Origin: a virus
Direction: 5' to 3' (one strand)
IMG/VR virus record: IMGVR_UViG_3300025030_000050
Location: 1 to 64,000 of that record
Length of the DNA: 64,000 bases
Part shown: one piece after another, positions 56,967 to 64,000 of the stretch
Layout: each line of letters opens with the position of its first letter
How positions within the stretch are numbered: the stretch's first letter is position 1
Program-made: the position numbers and the translations under genes
The notes under the pieces: generated by a model
What the model was told of the DNA's origin: nothing
What the model saw: the letters and a program-made list of their open reading frames with translations, nothing else
Databases searched by the model: none

Positions 56967-59726
56967 TTAAGCTGTTGCTGCAACTAAAACATAAATTGTT
57001 GAACCACCAAAATCAACTTCAACTGTCCCTACCGGAGTCGTATTAGATCCTGTAGTTCCGGCACTATGCATAACGTCTTGAGTTAAAACCTGAAGAGTTG
57101 TTAGCCCAGAAATAGAACCACCTGTTATACTAACATTGTCAGAAGCTTGTGTAGAAATACTACCAATACCTAAAGTTGATCTTGCCGCAATATTATTCGC
57201 ATCATCTAATAAAGTTCGCGCAAAGGGAGTTATATCTGTTTCTGCCGCTGTATTTGCAGCAGTTGTATATACCATCTTATCGGCAGCAGTCCCCAACCCT
57301 GCAATACTTGTTAAAAACACATCGTAAGCTTGAATATCGACTCCAATTTCTAAATCAATAGAAGCTAGAAAAGTAGCTGTATCTTCAATCGTTAATACCT
57401 CACCTGTTGGGACAGTAATACTCCCTTCAAAATATGGAGCTGTCCCATCAGTATAAATTTGGAAGACAACGCCGAGTACAGAGTCATAACCTATTAACCC
57501 ACTTGGGCTAATTTGAACATAATTACTTCCAGTATATGATTTTATTCTTTGATTTGCAGAATCTATTTCAACTCCATCAACAGATAACATTGTTGATGTC
57601 AGAGTGAAGCCACCAATAGTTCCACCACTAGCATAAATAGACTCACAATAATTATTTCCACTCTCATCAATTCTAAAAGGAGCTGTTGAAGGCGTAGCTC
57701 CACCCGCCCAAATTCTCCAATCCGTAGCCCCAGTTACTTCACTATTTAAACCAACTAAACCATTACTAGCGGTAAGACTATATTGATTTGCAGTAAACCC
57801 ACATAATTTATTCACTCCTGATCCGTCTAATCTTAATATAGAAACAGCATTTGAATCTAAAATTTCAAGGCCATAGTCATTTGTCCCCAAATCTCCTATT
57901 TTTAATCTAGTTGTCCCATTTTCAACAAATTTTTGAATAGGCTCATTAGGATCAAAATAAATATAATTTACCCCTGCTCCAATTCTAAAAACACCCTTAA
58001 CTGTATTTTGAGTATTGCCAGTACTAGTTGTTGAATCTGGCCCAGAGATCATAGGTGAATAAACTTGAGCAGAACTGGTATCATCTAAAACTGTTAAAGT
58101 AGTAACAGATAGGTCTGCAAAATCATCTAAAGCTTCTTTAAACTGAATACAATTTATACTTATTCCACTAGCTCTGGTAAAAGAAATAGAATCAATCAAA
58201 GCCGTATATGTTCCACCATATTTAGCAGAACTAATTGTTATAGCATCATCAGGATTTAAACCAAGTAATTTATATTTCCCAGAAAAAGAAATATTAGCTT
58301 TTTGTAATAAACGGCGTTGATAATACAAAATTCCAATTTTTTGCGCTACATCTGAATTTTGTATAAATGGGATATTTAGGTTTGATGTAGATATATCATC
58401 AGTGCTTGTTTTTGCAGGAACCAAAACTTTAATAAATTTGTCTTGAGCTTCATTGGTTTGTTGAAATGAAATATATCCAGAATCAGATTGAGTTTGTGTG
58501 ACAAGGTTATAATTAAAGGAACCCATTCCAACAGTATTGGGGTTAATTACAATAGCTTCATCAATTGTTTTTTGGCTAGCTTTAATTAAAGGTTGTAGTT
58601 CTATTTTATCATTAACAATTAAAGTAGAATGACAACAATTTAACAATTCGCCCAAAACTTCTGCTTTTGGCCTTTTATAATAATAGGCATAATTAAATAA
58701 AATGCCTTGACTGTCATATGTTGCTTTTGATGTAATAAAACTATCACCTATATCAATACTAGGTACGCCCATATCAAGCAAAACGAACTTAATTGCATCT
58801 GCTGGATTATGAATATTAGTTGTATTGGACTTATCAAATTGACATGGGATATCAAGGAAAGTATCTCCCTGCATCCACAATCCATTAGCATCAGCGTCTC
58901 CATCTCCATTGCTATCTGCAATTATGGCTTGAAAAACAGAATAATTTGTTGAATTCAGGGTTTTAGAAGTTTTGCCAAATGTATAAGAACTAGCATCCCA
59001 TTCAGACTTAGCATTCCCCCATGCTCGTGGAGATCTGACTTTATGGATATTATAGTCATATCCTGCCTCTCCGAGCAAATAATACCTTTGGTTCGTTATA
59101 TAAATTGAACGCAAAGGTATATAAGCTTTCCCAATAGGTACTGGTACACAAATATTATCATCGTTCACATCAGAACTAATACTTAATTCTTTAACTAATT
59201 TAGTATTTGGGTAATCACCACGTAAATATTTTTGTAACCAATCCTCGCAGGTAAACTTTATTTGATTATATACTTCTTCAGATCTTCTAATATTAAATTT
59301 AAAAAAACGAATAATTGCATCATCAGTACCGTTGCCAACGATTAACCTTATCAAAAGTGTGGCATCAATAAAATCAGCAGCAGTTAAAGACGCACTTGCA
59401 TTGCCAACAGAAAAAGACATTTCACTAGGCGCAATTATACCATATTCTGACCTAGACCGATTTAAAGTTACGCCACTAAATGTTTCTGGTACAATTTTAA
59501 ACGCATAAACGTCTGTATTAGCCCAAAAGTCAATGCCAGCAGCCCATGATATGCCAGAAGCCCAAACACCGCTTAGAGAAGCGTTTAGGGTCGTTAAATC
59601 ACTATCTGCTTTGGTACTCCACAAATACTTAACATTTGCAGCAGTAGTTATTTCAAACAACCAGTCAATGGTTTTATAATTTGAATCAACTAAAGCTTGT
59701 TTTGTTGTATTAAAAGTTATTGACAT
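56967..59726 (-). CDS. tail hub / tip protein with C-terminal fibre (919 aa)
   Basis: ATG at 59726 chosen (an upstream in-frame TTG at 59747 lies in the preceding gene). The first 550 residues resemble siphophage tail-tip hub proteins: beta-rich, with segments typical of baseplate hubs (KTIDWLFEITT, FKFNIRRSEEVYNQIKFTCEDWLQKYLRG). The rest is a collagen-free fibre with repeated beta motifs (GLNSEVTGATDWRIWAGG, IGGFTLTSTML). Probably joins tape measure, tip and spike. Confidence 0.75.
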   Translation of the reverse strand: MSITFNTTKQALVDSNYKTIDWLFEITTAANVKYLWSTKADSDLTTLNASLSGVWASGISWAAGIDFWANTDVYAFKIVPETFSGVTLNRSRSEYGIIAPSEMSFSVGNASASLTAADFIDATLLIRLIVGNGTDDAIIRFFKFNIRRSEEVYNQIKFTCEDWLQKYLRGDYPNTKLVKELSISSDVNDDNICVPVPIGKAYIPLRSIYITNQRYYLLGEAGYDYNIHKVRSPRAWGNAKSEWDASSYTFGKTSKTLNSTNYSVFQAIIADSNGDGDADANGLWMQGDTFLDIPCQFDKSNTTNIHNPADAIKFVLLDMGVPSIDIGDSFITSKATYDSQGILFNYAYYYKRPKAEVLGELLNCCHSTLIVNDKIELQPLIKASQKTIDEAIVINPNTVGMGSFNYNLVTQTQSDSGYISFQQTNEAQDKFIKVLVPAKTSTDDISTSNLNIPFIQNSDVAQKIGILYYQRRLLQKANISFSGKYKLLGLNPDDAITISSAKYGGTYTALIDSISFTRASGISINCIQFKEALDDFADLSVTTLTVLDDTSSAQVYSPMISGPDSTTSTGNTQNTVKGVFRIGAGVNYIYFDPNEPIQKFVENGTTRLKIGDLGTNDYGLEILDSNAVSILRLDGSGVNKLCGFTANQYSLTASNGLVGLNSEVTGATDWRIWAGGATPSTAPFRIDESGNNYCESIYASGGTIGGFTLTSTMLSVDGVEIDSANQRIKSYTGSNYVQISPSGLIGYDSVLGVVFQIYTDGTAPYFEGSITVPTGEVLTIEDTATFLASIDLEIGVDIQAYDVFLTSIAGLGTAADKMVYTTAANTAAETDITPFARTLLDDANNIAARSTLGIGSISTQASDNVSITGGSISGLTTLQVLTQDVMHSAGTTGSNTTPVGTVEVDFGGSTIYVLVAATA

Positions 59727-59727
59727 T

Positions 59728-60147
59728 TTAATCAGCGATCCTACCAACTACTTTTAGTCTTACATCAGGAATTGTATGAAGTCCAGGAACAGAAATGCTC
59801 CTATTAAGCTTGCCCGCAAACCTTACAACATATGTATGACCTCCAGCATCGGCAGGGGCAGTCCATTTAAATGTCCTTGACATACCATTTCCTTTAGCTG
59901 CGTCATGATAAAAATCAATTATTGTACCGGCATCACTAGAATCTTTATTGTTCCATCTCAGAGTAATAAAAAATATTGACGTATTGGATAAAGCTATTCT
60001 TTCTTCACTTCCGTCATCACCTGTTAATATCACCGCCGATTTTTCCCCTTCTTCAACAATGACATCGCTTGGGCTAACACTTAGTGTTGTAGTTGAGTAA
60101 TCTGGGGTAACAGTACTTAAATAGTCATAAAGCTCTTGATTCGCCAT
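59728..60147 (-). CDS. minor tail protein (139 aa)
   Basis: Beta-rich protein between tape measure and hub, the position of the distal tail or tip adaptor in siphophages. KWTAPADAGGHTYVVRFAGKL is an Ig- or beta-sandwich-like part. Family not certain. Confidence 0.65.
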   Translation of the reverse strand: MANQELYDYLSTVTPDYSTTTLSVSPSDVIVEEGEKSAVILTGDDGSEERIALSNTSIFFITLRWNNKDSSDAGTIIDFYHDAAKGNGMSRTFKWTAPADAGGHTYVVRFAGKLNRSISVPGLHTIPDVRLKVVGRIAD

Positions 60148-63100
60148 TATACACTCCCAATAGCACTAATTAATTCTACATCTCCACTTCTAATAGCAGA
60201 AACAACAAGATCAGAAATAGTCTTATCCCCTATTTTAATAGTCAAGTTAATTCCACCTTCTCCAGGGATTAAATATGGTTCAATAGCTTTTAAAATACCT
60301 GCTCCAATTTTTTCACCATCAACTAAAACATCGGAAGTGCTGACAACAAGATTTCTTAAAGTTCCACTTGGTCCAAATAATTCATTATACAAATCTTTAT
60401 AATCGGTTTCATCACCAGTAAAATTCTTTAAAAATGGCAGATATTGTGAAGATACAAAATCCATCAATGAATTTGTTGCATCCGTATCCCCAGATCTTGA
60501 TAAGCCCAATAATTCATTATACCTATTCTGATATTGTTCAACGCTTTGAACAGGAGCGAGGTCACTAAATTGAATATTGTTCACAAAATCAAGATAATCC
60601 TTTACAAGCTGAATCATCGGATTTACATCAAGAGATTGAGACGTTGCTTTAATTTGATCTACTTGGACTTTATATGCTTGATTTAGAACTCCAAGATTCA
60701 TGCCCAAACTATTAGCTAAAGCAGTTTGTTCTTCATACCACTTATTCAATTGCTTGAGTTGGTATTCAGCATCAGTCATGGTATTTTTGTCAATTATGTC
60801 CTGCCAACTTGCTTGCAATTCTTTAATTTGTGTAATATAATCAAAAATCGCCTGAATTCCACTCATAGCTATATCAATATTTTCCAAAGCCTTTGTAAGA
60901 CCTGCTTCGTCAGATATTTTCCCTATTTTCATTATATCCAATGCATCTGTCAAAGCGGCTTGAATTTTGTTTTTAGCAATATTAGAAAAAACAGAAAGAT
61001 CTAATTCATTAAAATCACTTTGTAATGCTTTTCTCATAATGCCAACACTACCAGAAATTAAGGGAGTGATAACACCAGAAGTAAATGCTTTTACAACATT
61101 AGCAACAGTTGCCTGTGCCTCACCAGCGTCTTCAGCCTGATAATATTGACCAATGGTAATTGCGCTAGATTTTGGCTTGTTGCCAACAATAGTACTACCA
61201 GAAGTAAAAGAGCTTTCTCGACTTCCAACGGCAACGGCACTAAAATTCTTTAAAAATGTTTCATATTGATTAGAAGCGGCTTTGCCGAACATTGAAATCT
61301 GACTAGAAAACATTGATGTTAGCTGATTCAAAGCAGAAGATAAAGAGCCTGTCAATGCATCAGCCGCTGGCGCAAAACTAGCACTGCCTCCTTTTCTATC
61401 ATATGGAGTATTTTTACCTGTTTGGACAAATCCTTGACCAGATTTATAATCTAATGTATAATTACTATACATATAAGCGCGTTCTTTATTATTCCCAAAT
61501 AAAGAGCCAACCCCCAAAGCACCTAACATTCCACCAAGAATTGCCCCGATACCAGCACCCCATGGACCAAAATAAGCTCCAACTTGTGCGCCTGCATATG
61601 CACCAGCGCCAGCGCCAGCGCCCTCAGCAGCAGATTGTCCAAAATCTTTACCATTTAATAAGCCCGCAATAAAAGTAGTGATACCAGCAGTCCAACCACC
61701 AAAGGCGGCACTTGACATGTTGGAAACACCAAATGCGGCAGAATCAAGGGCATTACCAAACATATTAGTTGAGGTAGTTAGGGAGTTTACAGACGATGCC
61801 ATATTGGTAAGGCCCCAAGAAACACTACTTTGCAGTGCAGCCGACGATGCTGCATAAGAACCAGGATTTAAGACCTCATTCCCTAAAGACAATGCTCCAG
61901 GTAGATATGAACCATTAGAAGCCATAGCCGCAGAAGAAACGCCAGCCGCACCACCTAATGAACTTAAAGAGCTGCTTAAACTGCCGCTACTCCCACTCAC
62001 CTGCATTTGAGTCTGACCCCAAAGCCAAGCACTCACCATTTCAGCAACAGCTTTTTTAAACAAATCATTTAAAGAATCAATATCAAATTTCCAATCATAT
62101 AACCACTGAGCAGTTAGATCTTGTAGATTGTCATACATGTTCTCCCAAATTCTTTCTACCTTTTTTCTAAATTCATCATGTTCATATTCTAATTGCTTTA
62201 TACCATTATTTTTAGCATCTAATAACGCTTCTTTATATTCTTTTGCCTTTTCAGTTGGGAAAACAGGTTGTTCTCCTTGTGCAATAAGTTTCTCATTTGC
62301 AGCTATTACGCCATTTAAAACCTCTATCATTTTCTCATATTCTATATTAAGAGAATGAAGGCCCTTTTGTAATGGAGTTAAATTCCCACTTTCATTATAT
62401 TTATTAACAAATTCATCAAGCTTATCAGTTAATTTGCTAATATCTCCTTTAAGAATTTGAGCGTTTAAATCTTTAATTGTTTGCTCAAGTTTTTTGCCTT
62501 CGGGACTCGCTTTTTTTAAATATTCAGCCAGCAACTCCAAATTTTTATTATATTTTTGTAAAGCGCTGTCTCCTTTATCAAAAGCAGATGCTTGTGATTC
62601 CAGTCTATTTTGTAAAGTTTCTAAAGAAGAGTCTGCCTTCATAGCAGCTTTATTTTTATCAAACTCTATAGATGCAGCCATAAGATCAGCAGATAAATTC
62701 TTAGCGGCATTACCAGCTTTCTCAATTCTTAATCTCCATTCATCAGTAACTAATAAAGCCGCCATCTCAGAAGCTTTAGATTCATCCAAGGCCGAATCTT
62801 TTACTTTAATTTTATCAATTAATTGCTGAAGGTCGTTGATTGTTTTCTCATTATCAATACCTTTAGACGTAGCCATAATCATATCTACATATTTTTGGCT
62901 ATTTTCCCCCGCCATAGCAATCGTTGCTTGCCATTCTTTACTAGCTAAAGTCGCGGCCATTTCAGACTCTTTAGATTTGTCCAAAGCCGCAGTTTTAATA
63001 TTTAACGAATCAGCTAATTGCTGAAGCTTTTTTTGAGCAGTTAGAGAATCAATAGAACCGGCTGTTTTATTCACCTCTGCCGTAAGCTTCTCTAGTTCAT

Positions 63101-64000
63101 TTCTTGCATTATATCCACCATCTTTTAAGCTATTTAAATCTTCTGCGAACTGTCCGGTAATCATTTTTGCATTAGCTTCAGCAGCAGCAGAATTGTTAGT
63201 TGATTCTTTTAGTTCTTCAAGTTTTGTTTTTAAAGAGGATAAATATTCTTTTACTTTCGTAGTTTTTTCAGAAATATCCGATGGGGATAGTGTGCCCTCA
63301 ATTGCGGGGATTATTTCAGAGCTTATGGTACTACTTGTTTCTGTTTTACCATAGATAATTTGGTCTGACTTTTGTTTCCTCACTTCCATTTCAGCTTGCA
63401 ATTGCAATGCTTTTTCAGCTTCTTTATTAGTCAATCCTAATTTATCAGCCAATTGGCTAAATTTATCTACTAAAGTACCTAAAAAACCCCAAGCCTGAAG
63501 GCCGGAAAAATAATAAACAAATTTCCCGCCTAATTCAACAAGGTATAGCATCCCGCTTATTAATTTACTTATTCCCTTACTTGTCATTGTTAATGAGCCA
63601 TCTGCATTCATTAACAATGCGTTCCACTTTTCAGCTAAAGAAATAAGATTCTCATAAGTCCGCTTAAACCCGTCTCTTAAAATCCTATTGTGAATAGTCT
63701 CCATAGTAGAACCGATTACAGCCCAGTTGTGCTGTAAATCTTTACTTGCAGGGCCAAAACCAACAAGTAAAGCGCCTACCTTTTCTATTAACACACCTTG
63801 TTGTCGCCACGTAACAAGGTGAGATTTTATTTCAGGGTCAATTGACTGAAGGGTTTTGACTAAAATATTAGAATCTCTCAACTGGCCCTGAACCAAAGAC
63901 CTGATCTCTTGTCTCATTTGGATTTCTTGGTTCTGGCCTTGGGTCAAGAGTTTTAAAGCATTTGCTATATTGGTGAATCCGTCCAATGTGCCTTGATTAG
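60147..64000 (-). CDS. tape measure protein (5' end outside window)
   Basis: At least 1283 aa; the frame stays open to the right edge, so the N terminus is missing. Long helical and coiled-coil stretches, about three repeats of roughly 65 residues (ALDKSKESEMAATLASKEW; ALDESKASEMAALLVTDEW; then a weaker one), and a Gly/Ala hydrophobic region (GPWGAGIGAILGGMLGALGVG) typical of tape measures that span the membrane on DNA entry. It sets tail length. Confidence 0.9.
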   Translation of the reverse strand, partial: NQGTLDGFTNIANALKLLTQGQNQEIQMRQEIRSLVQGQLRDSNILVKTLQSIDPEIKSHLVTWRQQGVLIEKVGALLVGFGPASKDLQHNWAVIGSTMETIHNRILRDGFKRTYENLISLAEKWNALLMNADGSLTMTSKGISKLISGMLYLVELGGKFVYYFSGLQAWGFLGTLVDKFSQLADKLGLTNKEAEKALQLQAEMEVRKQKSDQIIYGKTETSSTISSEIIPAIEGTLSPSDISEKTTKVKEYLSSLKTKLEELKESTNNSAAAEANAKMITGQFAEDLNSLKDGGYNARNELEKLTAEVNKTAGSIDSLTAQKKLQQLADSLNIKTAALDKSKESEMAATLASKEWQATIAMAGENSQKYVDMIMATSKGIDNEKTINDLQQLIDKIKVKDSALDESKASEMAALLVTDEWRLRIEKAGNAAKNLSADLMAASIEFDKNKAAMKADSSLETLQNRLESQASAFDKGDSALQKYNKNLELLAEYLKKASPEGKKLEQTIKDLNAQILKGDISKLTDKLDEFVNKYNESGNLTPLQKGLHSLNIEYEKMIEVLNGVIAANEKLIAQGEQPVFPTEKAKEYKEALLDAKNNGIKQLEYEHDEFRKKVERIWENMYDNLQDLTAQWLYDWKFDIDSLNDLFKKAVAEMVSAWLWGQTQMQVSGSSGSLSSSLSSLGGAAGVSSAAMASNGSYLPGALSLGNEVLNPGSYAASSAALQSSVSWGLTNMASSVNSLTTSTNMFGNALDSAAFGVSNMSSAAFGGWTAGITTFIAGLLNGKDFGQSAAEGAGAGAGAYAGAQVGAYFGPWGAGIGAILGGMLGALGVGSLFGNNKERAYMYSNYTLDYKSGQGFVQTGKNTPYDRKGGSASFAPAADALTGSLSSALNQLTSMFSSQISMFGKAASNQYETFLKNFSAVAVGSRESSFTSGSTIVGNKPKSSAITIGQYYQAEDAGEAQATVANVVKAFTSGVITPLISGSVGIMRKALQSDFNELDLSVFSNIAKNKIQAALTDALDIMKIGKISDEAGLTKALENIDIAMSGIQAIFDYITQIKELQASWQDIIDKNTMTDAEYQLKQLNKWYEEQTALANSLGMNLGVLNQAYKVQVDQIKATSQSLDVNPMIQLVKDYLDFVNNIQFSDLAPVQSVEQYQNRYNELLGLSRSGDTDATNSLMDFVSSQYLPFLKNFTGDETDYKDLYNELFGPSGTLRNLVVSTSDVLVDGEKIGAGILKAIEPYLIPGEGGINLTIKIGDKTISDLVVSAIRSGDVELISAIGSV

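Noticed and set aside
56858-57361. Short plus-strand frames opposite the tail genes
   Set aside because: They mirror the coding strand of the hub gene, lack ribosome sites and have odd composition.

Overview
The window is a 64 kb piece of an AT-rich genome of a large tailed double-stranded DNA bacteriophage (Caudoviricetes). Evidence: very dense, often overlapping small genes, a virus-encoded replication and recombination machine, a nucleotide-metabolism block, tRNA-like genes and a tail module ending in a tape-measure protein. The host should be a bacterium. Promoters match the bacterial sigma-70 consensus (TTGACT/TTGACA, 17 bp, TATAAT/TATAGT), most genes have Shine-Dalgarno sites, TGA is a normal stop, and the single-stranded DNA-binding protein ends in the bacterial SSB tip DDDDIPF. 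The host genus cannot be told from the sequence.

Layout. 1-53.9 kb is almost entirely plus-strand (early and middle genes): UvsW-like helicase, DUF262 protein, a pyrimidine-dimer-glycosylase-like gene and a metallophosphoesterase (0.7-5.2 kb); many zinc-ribbon or hypothetical microproteins (5-7.7 kb); an HTH protein and a putative replication initiator whose gene carries 22-bp iterons (7.8-9.4 kb); DnaB-type helicase and HNH/AP2 homing endonuclease (10.9-13.3 kb); deaminase-like protein, RNA ligase and primase (14.7-18.2 kb); small membrane proteins, an rtcB remnant behind a structured RNA, a degenerate tRNA-Met and a nucleotidyltransferase (18.3-21.1 kb); a C-family DNA polymerase fused to a uracil-glycosylase-like domain (23.1-26.4 kb); ATP-dependent DNA ligase, phosphoesterase and VWA protein (28.2-32.2 kb); gp32/SSB-like protein followed by two odd tRNA-like RNAs (34.4-35.8 kb); RecA, 5'-3' exonuclease, RuvC-like resolvase and a split Rad50/SbcC with an SbcD-like nuclease (37.5-44.9 kb); nucleotide metabolism (dNMP kinase, ThyX-like, nucleotidase, dUTPase, B12-dependent ribonucleotide reductase; 45.2-52.4 kb) with a frameshifted Dam methylase. 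From 53.9 kb to the right edge genes lie on the minus strand: SleB-like cell-wall hydrolase, membrane and zinc microproteins, tail spike, tail hub, minor tail protein and tape measure. The two transcription units converge at about 53.93 kb.

How the parts work together. The plus strand encodes a nearly complete replisome (initiator with a lambda-like internal origin, DnaB, primase, DnaE-type polymerase, SSB, ligase, FEN-type exonuclease), recombination and repair enzymes, and dNTP supply. A second theme is RNA: an RNA ligase, a CCA-adding-like nucleotidyltransferase, a broken rtcB, and four tRNA-like elements that all depart from the standard cloverleaf. The two elements at 35.5-35.76 kb have good acceptor and T arms but enlarged, unusual central domains, and are the best candidates here for something undescribed. 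Several small genes look frameshifted (6.08, 32.75, 33.1 and 47.75 kb), mostly at homopolymers, so sequencing error, real decay and programmed frameshifting must be told apart. Two small genes are each flanked by a diverged copy of the 3' end of the gene before them, which suggests how cassettes were inserted.
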